Shown here: piece after piece, positions 1 to 10,065 of the stretch | Numbering within the stretch: the first letter of the stretch is position 1 | How the letters are laid out: each line of letters starts with the position of its first letter | NCBI GenBank assembly: GCA_022925895.1 | Contig: JAKSYS010000426.1 | Span: 1-53,774 of the forward strand | Source of the DNA: Fragilaria crotonensis | Taxonomy: Eukaryota; Bacillariophyta; Fragilariophyceae; Fragilariales; Fragilariaceae | DNA length: 53,774 nt | Direction: 5' to 3' | Program-made: the position numbers and the translations under genes | The notes under the pieces: generated by a model | What the model was told of the DNA's origin: nothing | What the model saw: only the letters and a program-made list of their open reading frames with translations | Database searches by the model: none

Positions 1-263
1 TATGAACTAATATATTTTCAATTACAGATGAATTTCTGTCCATGCGAAGAGTCTGCTTGAGTTTGTACTCAGTGTCACTGCTCGTCCCAGTCTTCTGCAG
101 TACTTGTACGACATATTGATTATTACGGAGTGGGAGGTAGTGCCTGCGCAAATTTGCCATTCAGCCCTCACAGCTCACAGGTCTGCTGATGTTTCCCTGT
201 TGTGCCGATATAGTGCATGTACTCCCTCTCCGAGTTGATTCCACAACTGCTTGAAGTTTCGAT

Positions 264-1619
264 ATGACCATGAAAATCGGCTCACCCACCACGACATACG
301 ACGATTCCAGCAGCGGTGTCAGTGTCAACGACATGACTGGACTTGAGGATGTTGAAATCGCATGTGAGGACCCTGCGATGGAGTCCAAGGCATTGACTGT
401 GACAGATGCTACGAAGTATCGATACATCTGTGGGATCCCCATGACACCTTTGCTGCTGCGAGACGATGCGGGGCGACCGCTGAGGCAGTCCTTGCGGAAG
501 CACCGGTTGGTCATGCTGGCCCTAGTCTTTGTCATTCTCATTGTCGTCATTGCGCTGGTGACAACAGTCTTTTTGAAACAAGGAGGACAAGCAAGTTCCA
601 ACAGCGCGCCAGTTCCTACGGCAAAGGATGGCAAAATAACAAAGTGGGATCTGGAAAGGATATGCCCCAAAGGTGCGACGACATTTTCGGCGGCAAATAT
701 AACCGACGATGTTATACGACGACAAACCGAATTCGCCGCCATGATTGCAGATGGCGGGGTGAATGCGGATCTCTCACCGGTCTCTTGTTCTCCTGAGAAC
801 CTAGCTGTGTTGTACTTGGCGGCCAATCCTCCAAAGAACCTGAATCGACATCTCCTGATGGATCGGTTTGCCCTAATAACGTTTTACATTTCGCTTGGAG
901 GCTGGAAATGGAAGGAGCACGATAATTGGTTGGGAGACGGGTATCTTTGTACTTGGTTCGGCGTCACTTGCGACGACTCGGGCGCATTGACCGGCCTCAC
1001 CTTGCGTCACAACAACCTAAACGGAAAGTTGCCGGAAATGCTGACGTACGTATCATCGCTGCAGGTTTTGAACGTGGCACAGAATTCCATCACCGGGACG
1101 CTTCCAACGTCCATAGACCAGTTGAGGAACCTTTTGACTCTAGAAATTAGCATCAACAAGTTCTCTGGTGCAGTGCCAACCAATTTTTGGAAGCTGTCAA
1201 ACATAGGTAAGGCAGTAAGCAATGTGCGTCGCATCCTCCAGTAACATCGTTCTAACGTACTGGATTTGTCAGAAATTGTCAACCTCGCTCACTTTGGTGG
1301 CACATTACCTACGATTCCTCCGGAAATAGGACGGCTTTCGAGCCTGCAACGCCTTTTGGTTCCAGAGACACATGCCTCTGGGTTTATTCCCACAGAAATA
1401 GGCGAATGTCACTCTCTTCGCTTTCTTGACCTGTCCTCCAACCAGTTGAAATCTCCAATTCCGACAGAGCTCGGCGCGCTGTCCATGCTTCAATCATTGT
1501 ACCTCTCTGCGAACCTCTTCGACTCCTACGATATGCCCCCTGAAATATGTTCTCGACTTAGCGCTTCGGGTGGCAAGCTCCTTGCTTTTGACATGAAGGC
1601 GCGCTGCGTGGCGTCATAG
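264..1619 (+). CDS. Membrane-anchored leucine-rich repeat protein, two exons
   Basis: Two exons, 264-1206 and 1273-1619, are joined across a 66-bp intron (GTAAGG...TGTCAG); the splice keeps frame and gives 429 residues. Residues 1-80 are polar and probably cytosolic, 82-104 form one strongly hydrophobic membrane segment, and residues 196-240 resemble a plant-type LRR N-cap (LGGWKWKEHDNW, then CTWFGVTCD). Plant-type LRRs (LxxLxLxxNxLxGxLP) follow from about 243 to near the C-terminus. There is no kinase domain, so it is not a receptor kinase. The layout of short cytosolic tail, one membrane pass and extracellular LRRs matches the large LRR families of diatoms, whose ligands are mostly unknown. 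It converges on the NOP53-like gene 91 bp downstream. Family assignment is firm; a recognition or adhesion role is inference. Confidence 0.85.
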
Positions 1620-1709
1620 GAGTAGCAACTATATCGCGTTTAGTAAAGTCCTATGTACATGAGAACTATTCAAGTGAACAGTTGGCGTCTACAAGTAAGC
1701 GATTCAAGC

Positions 1710-2962
1710 TTAACCCATAAAGAGTATATCTGAACCATCCGACGTCTGAAGCCTGTGTTCGACAGCTCCCTTGACCTTCACTTTCCTCTTCTTTCCGTGC
1801 ACAACCTTTTTCCGATCACCGACATGTTTACGAGTGGCCATTTTTCGGTCGCGGAAACTCTCCAGCCGATCTTCCAACAAGGTTCCCTTTGGTTTGATAG
1901 ACCGCAGCGATGATCGGAGTTCAGAAGTCAGCGCTACAGGAAGGGCGGGAACGCCCACCGGATCTCGCTGCGAGAGGTTCTGCAGCACGTGCTTACCCAA
2001 AGTTCGTTCCGATTCTTCCTTGAGTTTTTGCACTAGTGCCTTGCGTTCCTTGTCCTCGCGTTCCTTTTGAGCGAATTCTTTTTTAACGCGCTTGATTTCT
2101 GTCAAGGAGTTGACCAGTTTCTTGGCCTTCTTGCGCTCCTCGATCTCTTTTTCCAAGGCACGATGTCTTTTCAGACGATTCCGGTCAGCCTTTGTTAACT
2201 TTCCCTTGCGCTTTTTAATCTCAATGATGGCTTCGCTGTTGGCCTTCTGGTCATCATCTTCACTATCGTCATCATTCTCGTCGTCGCTGCCCAACAGCAA
2301 TGCCTTGGTTGTTTCCGACATGCCAGAACTGAGAGGAGTAGCATTGTACGTCGCAACTTCTTTTCGTCTCAGTTCAAGAGCCAGAGCTTCTCCGATCACA
2401 TCTTGATGTTGTGCCTTGTCCGGATGGTAGGACTGCCCACCATGAGCAACCTGGAGGGCCAATGCCTTTTTGTTCAACTTTTGTGCTGCTCGTCGTTTGA
2501 CTGTCACGTGGGCAGGAGCCGTCCCCGCAAGACTGTCTCCAATGCCAGGTGAGACGATTGGCTTCGATTTTGATTCCTTCTGCAACTCTTCAGAAGGAGC
2601 GCCCCATAAGTCTTCCGTAGGCCTAAAGGCAAGACGTTTCTGTTTCTTGGCCCGCTCAATTTGATCCTTGGTTTCTTCTGCCATTTTCTTCAACGCGTCA
2701 GCATCATGACTCTGCAGCAGATCATCGACTTGTTTCTGCTCCGCTGCTGTTAGTCCCTTTTTGCGCTTTTTCTGGTTGGCTTCCTTCTGCACCCCTCCCG
2801 GCACTGTTTCCGCCGTGGTGTCCAAGACGAACAGCTGATCATCGGTCTTGCGGACAACATGGCCCGTTTCGACCTCAGTAGCAGTTGTCTCCACGAGTTC
2901 GTGAGATGCCTCTTGGGCTCGCTTCTTGGCCCGAAGGGCAGCTCCTGTATTTTACGACCCAT
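1710..2962 (-). CDS. NOP53: NOP53/GLTSCR2-like ribosome biogenesis factor (apparent 1-base deletion near start)
   Basis: A lysine/glutamate-rich nucleolar-type protein of about 417 residues. Family marks are an LFVLD motif near the N-terminus, a GGQSYHPD box, a long charged helix and a C-terminal SSLRSIKPKGTLLEDR segment like the conserved NOP53 tail. In yeast, Nop53 recruits the exosome helicase Mtr4 to pre-60S particles through an LFxxD arch-interacting motif, and LFVLD fits it. The open frame has no ATG at its 5' end. Adding one base to the T-run at 2950-2953 (A-run on the coding strand) joins it to an ATG at 2962 and gives a basic N-terminus (MGRKNTGAALRAKKR), so I place the start there. 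Divergent from the CID gene, convergent with the LRR gene. Confidence 0.85.
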
Positions 2963-3626
2963 GGATGTTCCTGGAGATTACAGGGGAATGAACGTAATGC
3001 GGAATACAAGATTGTAGGCAGCTCTGGTTGCTGGTTGTATTCGGGTTGGAAGAAATGGTTGCGATTTAGGAATCTGTGCTTAGCAATAGCAGAATAAGTT
3101 TGATACATGTGATCTTGCCGCAATGCAGGGCTTCTGTGAAGATTGGTTGGAGGTAGCGTCAACGTCTGCCCTTCGTCACATCATCTCTTCACATCTACAG
3201 TACTGGAGACTGGAGTACAACGAGTATCTTGTACTGTGCCTTACATGTAGAAATAGTCGGAATATCTCATACACAGTGCATGTACTTGGTACAAGCACTC
3301 TGATCTCGGAGTGCGATAGCGGCGTGCTGTCACTCGAGAGTCGAGAGGTGAACACGGCACACGGCGCAGCCATCGGACTGATTGCCGTCCTTGTTTGCCG
3401 CCATTATACCTCATCATCATCCATCATCACAATTCAAGATCATCTACTGATCACCCAATACAAAACGCAGTACAAATACTTGGCACACCACAATCGAATT
3501 CGTCCACTGTTAGCTCTTGGTCTATTCTATTACAACTGATAGTCTGCCCTCTGCTCGCCGTACTACATTTCATCGTTCCAGTGATACAGGAGTACAACTA
3601 CCGGTAGTTCACAAAAACAAGGCAAA
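2963..3626. promoter_or_regulatory. Divergent intergenic region between NOP53-like and CID genes
   Basis: Shared upstream region of two divergently transcribed housekeeping-type genes. It holds a 138-codon open frame (3123-3539) without recognisable similarity or coding character, and several short TACTGTAC/GAGTAC-like inverted words. I see no defined promoter element. Confidence 0.4.
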
Positions 3627-4952
3627 ATGTCGCTCAATGAGGTTCTCGCTCAGATTGACATGTCTCATCCTCGCATTACTGCGGGGGCAGCAGCGATGAT
3701 GAAGCACTATGATCGATCTGCTGACACTGCCGTGATGGAATGGAGAAATGCGTTACAGTCATGTCGCGAAGACCAGCTGCTTCCTCTCCTATACGTTGCG
3801 AATGAAACCCTCCAAAATAGTAAGAGAAATCGTGGCAACAACTTTCTAGAAGCCTTTAGTACGACCCTGGGCCAGTCGTTGCAGTACATCTGTCAGCGAT
3901 CGCCAGAATTGGTCGAAAAAGTTCGACGCACCACCAAGATTTGGGGCGATCGTCGTGTCTTTTCCGTGCGTTTCGTTGGTGAATTGTTGAAGGGTCTCGA
4001 AGGGTATCGCAATGGTGCCCTGCCACCGCCGCAACAGCGCCAATCGCAACCACCAGAAGAGGATTCGCCTGTCAATTTTTCGCCGACAGCGTCGGAGCAC
4101 AATTACGATGATGAACCCGCATTGGAATCGCCCAAACCAGAGTCCATGACGTCGCCAAGATCTCCTCGTACCGAAGTAACCGCCAGCCCTACGGCAGAAG
4201 ATTTGATGCGGGAATCGTCCGATGATGATGATGACGACTCCATTGGATTTGGAGAACCAGAAGGATCTCTGAATCTTACAATTGATGCTTCCAAATTGGG
4301 AGAGGTGGTCGTGCCCAAGGCGAAACGTCCCGTCCTCAAGCGCAAACGTTCCAGCACCGGAAAGAAGCGCAAATCAATCCTCTCGACGCAGTCACTTCAA
4401 GACTTGTGGAATCAACTTACTACCCTTCAACAACAGTACGATCAATCGCAAACTCTCCTGAAAGGCATCGGAGACGAGCATCTCCGACATGACAACGTGA
4501 CTGACTTGATTGGAGATGAAGTCTTGGACGCCTACAACAAGAACATGCAGTACACCAAATTGGTTCAGACGGAACGCGCTCAGTTGCACCGGGTCGCCAA
4601 CGGCAAACGCGCCCTCGAACAAGAAGCGGTGCGCTACCTCCCCTGGTGTCAGAGCGCCCTGTTGCAGGACGAGGAAGAATTGGAACTGTGCGATGTTGTT
4701 GAAAAAGATTTGCTCTTGTTGCAAACAATCCATGCGGCTGCCAGAAATGTCCGCGATACGCGTGTGGCTCTGCAAGAAGAAGAGGAACGTCGACATGCTT
4801 ACGAGAAGCAGCGACAGGAGGAAGAAGAGGAACGCAAACGATTGTTGGAAGCATCGCTCGCCAAGCAGGAGGAGGCGCAGCCTGGTATGGTGTGGAACAA
4901 AGCCACGCAAGAGTATCAATATTTGAATACAGATGAATCGTGGCGAGATTAG
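3627..4952 (+). CDS. CID-domain protein, RPRD1/Rtt103-like RNA polymerase II CTD binder
   Basis: An intact 441-residue single-exon gene. Residues 1-128 form a CTD-interacting domain; LLYVANETLQNSKR (54-67) is the signature helix that contacts the phosphorylated Pol II tail, and the later TTKIWGDRRVFS matches the usual LxxIWxxRxVY. Then come an acidic serine-rich linker (about 135-215), a basic KRPVLKRKRSS...KKRKS nuclear-localisation stretch (about 233-252) and a long coiled coil to about residue 425. CID plus C-terminal coiled coil is the layout of RPRD1A/B and Rtt103, which work in transcription termination and CTD dephosphorylation. No RNA-binding domain is seen, which argues against Pcf11 or SCAF types. 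The start is the first ATG after an in-frame stop. Convergent with the small gene downstream. Confidence 0.85.
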   Translation: MSLNEVLAQIDMSHPRITAGAAAMMKHYDRSADTAVMEWRNALQSCREDQLLPLLYVANETLQNSKRNRGNNFLEAFSTTLGQSLQYICQRSPELVEKVRRTTKIWGDRRVFSVRFVGELLKGLEGYRNGALPPPQQRQSQPPEEDSPVNFSPTASEHNYDDEPALESPKPESMTSPRSPRTEVTASPTAEDLMRESSDDDDDDSIGFGEPEGSLNLTIDASKLGEVVVPKAKRPVLKRKRSSTGKKRKSILSTQSLQDLWNQLTTLQQQYDQSQTLLKGIGDEHLRHDNVTDLIGDEVLDAYNKNMQYTKLVQTERAQLHRVANGKRALEQEAVRYLPWCQSALLQDEEELELCDVVEKDLLLLQTIHAAARNVRDTRVALQEEEERRHAYEKQRQEEEEERKRLLEASLAKQEEAQPGMVWNKATQEYQYLNTDESWRD

Positions 4953-5153
4953 TGAATTCTATACTGGTATAGTAACATGATGAAAGATCCGATTTAAAGG
5001 CAGTAGGTGCCATGACGATACGGGGAAACACTTGCTCTATGCAGTGCAAACAAACTCGTTACGTGCAATGGACAAGATCCAACGAAGCATTCAAACGGAT
5101 AGCAATGCATTAACATACATGATCATCTACACTATCTCATACATGTTCGATCC

Positions 5154-5528
5154 TCAGGCTTTCTCAGCTGCAGCATGGAGCTTAGTAAAGTCGTACGGTC
5201 TCCCTTTTGAACTGAGCAGGTCGGCAGCTTCTTGCCAGTTTGGAATGCCTTCTGTCGTCTCGAATGAGTAGAAGTAGGCTTCCGAGGCAACAATAGGTAG
5301 AACCTTGTCTTTCAAAACCTTCGCGTGTGCTCCAGAGTGCACGAAGGAAAGCATTTCTTTTCGGTCATTCCAGGCCGTCAGGGTGTAGTGCATCCCGTTC
5401 ATGTACGTCGTTTGAAAGCTGATGGCAAGCGATGTTGCTTGGGACGCAATGGGAAGCGTGTAATACCAAAACTTGGCATAATGCAGCACCCCTTTTATCC
5501 TGATGCATGTGATGGAAACGTAAGTCAT
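5154..5528 (-). CDS. Small ABM-fold-like protein, copy 1
   Basis: A 124-residue single-exon protein. The pattern HYAKFWYYTLPIASQA, a central TLTAWNDRKEMLSFVHSGAH and a C-terminal PNWQEAADLL segment recalls dimeric alpha-beta barrel proteins of the antibiotic-biosynthesis-monooxygenase / spheroidene-monooxygenase-like type, where a W-[EN]-D segment followed by an F-x-x-S-x-x-H helix lines the pocket. The paralogue at 6790-7137 shares FWY, AVWND, the helix that follows and PTWEEASRLL, so both are probably real genes. No signal peptide or membrane segment is seen. Fold assignment is inference from pattern; substrate unknown. Confidence 0.65.
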   Translation of the reverse strand: MTYVSITCIRIKGVLHYAKFWYYTLPIASQATSLAISFQTTYMNGMHYTLTAWNDRKEMLSFVHSGAHAKVLKDKVLPIVASEAYFYSFETTEGIPNWQEAADLLSSKGRPYDFTKLHAAAEKA

Positions 5529-6789
5529 GCCCTCGCTTCGAAAGGATTTAGGGCAAAATGTGGCGAGATGTGTTTTATCTCGACGGGTTCAAAGTCAGAA
5601 TTACAAGTGCATCAATACTTGATAGGAAGATCTGTTCTTGACCCTCGCCCTTCCGAACTCCCGCCGCCTGACTCCGGATTCCCAATCACACATTTCGACG
5701 TTGTTCCTGAGAACATTGTGCTAGATTTGTTGTGGGTCGAAGTTCGTAGCGCAGTACTGTACTCTGGAGTATGTCATATACGACTGGAGACTGTATCCAT
5801 GCTCCATACTCCATACTCCATACAGTACAGGTAGCCCGTGAATGTCCCATTCTCGAAAGCTTTCCTATAAACATAAATCGACTTCGTGAAGTTAATTCCC
5901 AAGACTTGAAGGGCATATGGCATATGTCATACTTAATATCTGTGTATAATACGAAATACAGTCGAAATACCTACAGTACCTGCGTATCCGGCTTGCATTT
6001 GCATAGAGCGACGCAACAAGATTGGTATGTATATGCATATGTGTGAGCCGTTTTGATACATAAGCTACAGAACAAATTTAAGCTCGATCGGCTCGATAAG
6101 CTCCCCCCAACTCGCTAGATAGACAACAAAACGGTAATAGCAATCCGTTTCACATGAAAGTTTTCTTTCGGTTAAGAGCATACACACACGAGCGTTTTGT
6201 TCTCAGCTTCATGCTTTGGTTTATATATATGTGTATATGTCTATAGCCATCTCCACCGAGGGAAATAAGGTTTTGTACCTGGAACCATACTGTAGTACTA
6301 CGATCTGGAGTCGGGAGTGCCTGCATGCACGAGAGGAGTTGCCTTCGAAGTCGAGAAGACATCCTTCAGACTGGTCCCTACGGCACGATGCGAAGGATGC
6401 TGGAACAAATAACGTTATTCCATGGAAGATGTTTCTGCTTCACGCCAGGTGAGGAGCGCAACAAATTGGAGTGGTGAGGTACCACTTGTATCCAAAATCT
6501 TTCTCGATCGAAAGTTGCATGTGTTCCTTGACTAAACGCCAACATTCGGTTGTCGAGTGAAAAGTCTACGATGTGCCGTGGCCTGCCCACCGCTAAAAGA
6601 GCAAAGTTGTCCTTGCAGTGCAGTAGTATTTGCTCGTCAACCGGTGCTTCCGTAAATCGCGAACTTCTAAACGCTTTGTTCCGATGGTAAATGAGAATTG
6701 GAAGTATTGGTACATTATTCATACGTTCATTCTGGTAGCTAATTTCCGACCGATTGAGTCGTATACATGAGCAAATGTGTAGAACATTT
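5529..6789. other. Intergenic region between the two ABM-like genes
   Basis: AT-rich intergenic DNA with many short GAGTATGGAGT/TACTGTAC-type words and CATATG repeats around 5920-6040. A 114-codon minus-strand frame (6378-6722) lies here; I do not recognise it and it could be an exon of either neighbour or chance. No RNA gene or transposon is visible. Confidence 0.4.
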
Positions 6790-7137
6790 TCATTGGAGTG
6801 AGTAGTAGGCTTCTCCTTTCATATTCAGCAGCCGAGAAGCTTCTTCCCACGTCGGTAAACGATCCGTTTGATAGGCATAGAATCGTGTAGAAGAACAGAC
6901 ATCGTTCATAACCTTCTTCTGCATGACTTGTTGTGGAGCCTCGGAAGCAATGAAGTCTCGGATTCTCTGCGGATCGTTCCACACAGCAAGCACCAAACGT
7001 TCACCGTTCAACGTCGTAGTCTCTCCGTAAAGTGACATACTGTCAGCCTGCTTCATGAGGGATACGGCCCAGTACCAAAACTTTATTTGCTTGACTGGAT
7101 TTTTCTTGACGACTACAGATGTGAGGGTGACATACAT
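6790..7137 (-). CDS. Small ABM-fold-like protein, copy 2
   Basis: A 115-residue paralogue of the gene at 5154-5528 on the same strand. It shares the N-terminal KFWYW followed by SLMKQA, the central LVLAVWNDPQRIRDFIAS and the C-terminal LPTWEEASRLLNMKG. The conserved His of copy 1 (SGAH) is not retained (SEAPQQ). Divergence is high, so the duplication is old. The ATG at 7137 begins directly with a beta-strand-like MYVTLTSVVV. Function is not known; a small dimeric alpha-beta barrel enzyme or binding protein is the best guess. Confidence 0.6.
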   Translation of the reverse strand: MYVTLTSVVVKKNPVKQIKFWYWAVSLMKQADSMSLYGETTTLNGERLVLAVWNDPQRIRDFIASEAPQQVMQKKVMNDVCSSTRFYAYQTDRLPTWEEASRLLNMKGEAYYSLQ

Positions 7138-8075
7138 CCTGTATTAACCTTTTGATGAACTACGTGAGAGCGCCTGGTAGGTGTGTACTCTGAATTCTGC
7201 ACAGAGCAATCAAGTCGATTTCCTTTCGCTTCAAAGAATATTTTGTGAGACAGCGATTTTTGGCAGTGCTTGGTCAAACGCAAACCGCTCCCTAACTTCA
7301 TGTGCACATATTTTGTTCGTGGAATTCACTAATACATCGCTGTACAACTTGTAGTGCACTCCGTAGTATTCTACAAGCAACATGTATAAAACACAACTTG
7401 AAGTCATAATTATAGTTCAGTACATACAGTAGGAGGTGCACACAATCACACAATTCCTTGGTGTTCTTGTTTTTTGATCCTGGGGCATCCTGAGAATCCG
7501 GCGTTTATTTGTAGCCAGTTTAACTGCACACCATGAACACCGTAGAACAAATACCAGCGTTTCTCGAGTATTGGTGCCGTACTGCAAACAAAGGAGAGGT
7601 GCTCTTCCGGGTGCGTATTCAACAAGTGGTATCATAGGAGGTGCGCGGTTCCCGACGCCTGACACCTTGGTGTCATAAGCAGTAAGCAGGCCTCGGCTGG
7701 GTGAGGTAGAAGGTATGTACGTAGAAGTCAATAAGGCTATGAAGGTGAAGTGCATTGCCTGGCACCTTGACCTTACACCTTACACCCACTACTTGTACCT
7801 TACCCCTTAACTAATGCGTTACCTTTACCCACAGGATAAAACTGAGGGTGTTACCTTTACCTTTACCCTTTAGTACCTGGGCAATTCCCTTTACCCCGAT
7901 AGTTACTTAATCCGACACAACAGCATATATCTCTTTCTCGTGTGTGAGGAGATGTGTTTAATAACAAAGTTACATGATTCCCTGCGTGACATAAGGCAGA
8001 ATGGAGCTGTTTGTAATACAAAGAGTTCAATGATTCTGTCATGACATACTACAGACTGGAATGTATTAATCTTCT
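7138..8075. other. Intergenic, with short CCTTACACC/ACCTTTACC repeats
   Basis: No convincing gene. At about 7760-7895 there is a cluster of degenerate short words (CCTTACACC, ACCTTTACC, CCCTTTACC). Similar ACCTTTACC words recur at about 10140-10205 on the far side of the dead hAT transposase, so these may be subterminal repeats of that element. No clear terminal inverted repeat was found. Confidence 0.4.
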
Positions 8076-10065
8076 TTATTGCTCAAAATATCCGTGACAA
8101 AGAAAGGCAAGATAAACTGATTCACCCTCAGCAATCAAATTGTTGAATTTTATATTGAGCATACTAACCATGCCATCATCAAGGCCTTGTTCCTCAGCCC
8201 AATCTTCCTGTTCAATTTCTATCATCAACACCACTGTATCAATTGATGCAGCAATGTTTGTAGAAACACCGCAGCCACTTGGGACCTGCAGCATGGTGGT
8301 TTCTTGGCAGCGCAAACTCCATGGTCTTGATGATGATATCTGATGACAGAGACTGCATGGCTGTCATAAACTCACACCCAGTCATGCTGTTAACCCATTC
8401 AGATGGCATTGCATTGAGGTTGCAGGAGTGGTGCCAAGGTAGTCCATTGCCATTTGATAATGAGCAGGCAATGCTTTTCCATGCCTTCCACCACTGCATG
8501 ACATCAGTGAATGACTGCAAATGAACAACTCCCATCATGAGATATCAATCGACTTCATCAGAGGCTGGGAAAGAAGAAATGCCCTCGTCATCGGCACATT
8601 CTTGGAGCAAAGCAGCACCGCAGCCACTGACAGCCAGCAAAGACGAGGGCTTCAATGAAAGTCGCATCGGATTCTAAAACAGGGCAAAGTTCAATTATTC
8701 CATCTGTTCAGCATACTACTATTACCTGAGCAGGGCTCAGATGATTTTCCTTCAGCTTTGCTACATCCTCTGCCTGATGGTGGCTTTGGGATTTGAGGGT
8801 TCAAGCTTGGTGTTCATGTTGATTGCAGTGAGAGAAGTGTGTATCTCCTGCTGAAGCTATTCCTTCTTTGTCTTGCAATGCCTTGCTTATTAGGTGGCTG
8901 AGCTGAACCATGTCATGAGATGACTTTATATCGGTAGCTAGTAGCTAGTAGTAGTGATTCCATCACCTGCTTTGGTACTCAAAGGAAATTCATCACTGCA
9001 TTTACCTTTGTCCACTCCATCTCAGCCCCTTGGCCACTGCACAGCCACCTGAGCCATCTGATGTGGTGTTGAGTCCAACAAGTAGGGCGTTCCTGATGTG
9101 TTGGCTCCTTGCTTGCATATCCCAAGTGCTCCAGCACCTCCGAGTACTCCATGAAGAGGCTTGTTCTCTATGATTTCCTTCAGCTGTGCAAACAGGATTG
9201 AAATATCACCATGCTGCACCGATTGATCTGCACAGCGCACATTTGATGGCATGAGAACTGTGGAGCCCAAATAGCTGTGTTTTGCAAGTTGAAACAGGCA
9301 ATTGACAGCAGCACAAGCATCAGAGCCATTGTCTGTGACTAGTCCTTGATGAAGCTGCAACAGAAATGCTGAACCCACCATCTCGTCAATCAGGAGGGTA
9401 AGTGTTAAATGCGGAGCCAACACGGTTGCTGATGCCTGTTCCACAGGAGACATCAATTCATTTGACAAGACGATGTATTGACCAAGTGTGCCGTAAAAAA
9501 TAGAACCCTTTTAAATTCCGCTTCGACCATCCATCCATGGTCAGAGAAACACAGACATCATGATTGCAGAGGAATTTTGCAAGAAATAGTTGGGCAATGC
9601 TGAATAATTCAACAGTCCAGGATTGTTCAAGTTGAGCGATGGAGGTATACAGCCATCGATAAGGGAACTGATCAGCTGCGGGAGGCGTTGTTTGGCCGCA
9701 GCACTAAGGGAAATTCACCGCCAACAATGCAGGCAATAATCGCATTCTCATACATGCAAGCCACATGAGGAGGGAGAAGCCTCTTGGTGATTCTTTGCTG
9801 CAACTGAAGGCTCTGTTGTGATGAAGTAATAGAACCGTCTGCCTTCTTCATCTGCTAGTGATCATGATGTGTCATTTGCAATTGCACTGACAGTGACACA
9901 GTGCTGGTTTGTCGACAAGTGCGCTTTCCGACCTTGAGCATTTGTCACTTGCAAAAACTTCTTGCTTACCACACATTGTCTTCTGCCATGATGTACTAAT
10001 CTAACCAGATCACCAGCCACAATCATGTCTGCACAAGGACATTTGTGTTTGCTGCAGTGCTGCAT
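8076..10065 (-). pseudogene. hAT-family transposase remnant, several frameshifts
   Basis: Reading the minus strand across frames recovers the hAT order. A Cys/His-bearing segment at 10065-9862 could be the BED-type finger. A TMDGWSKRNLKG block near 9525 matches the hAT DGW motif. TDNGSD near 9335 matches the TDNxSN catalytic motif, followed by VRCADQSVQ (in place of the usual RCxAHxLxL) and LLDSTPHQM (in place of xDxxTRWNS). DVMQWWKAWKSI...MPSEWVNS near 8500-8390 is the C-terminal dimerisation domain. The pieces lie in different frames with stops between them, so no full-length transposase is made. It is the only hAT coding remnant in the window and may be kin to the source of the non-autonomous element at 26845-27517. 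Confidence 0.75.

Noticed and set aside
161-826. Long minus-strand open frame (221 codons) opposite the LRR gene
   Set aside because: Low-complexity Ser/Ala-rich translation with no motif; it mirrors the well-supported LRR exon.
3123-3539. 138-codon frame between NOP53-like and CID genes
   Set aside because: Lies in the divergent promoter region and lacks any domain or coding-like composition.
4420-5049. Minus-strand frame of 209 codons opposite the CID gene
   Set aside because: Overlaps the conserved CID/coiled-coil gene entirely and has no recognisable domain.
6378-6722. 114-codon minus-strand frame between the two ABM-like genes
   Set aside because: No homology I can name and no splice evidence linking it to either neighbour; left as an unproven frame.
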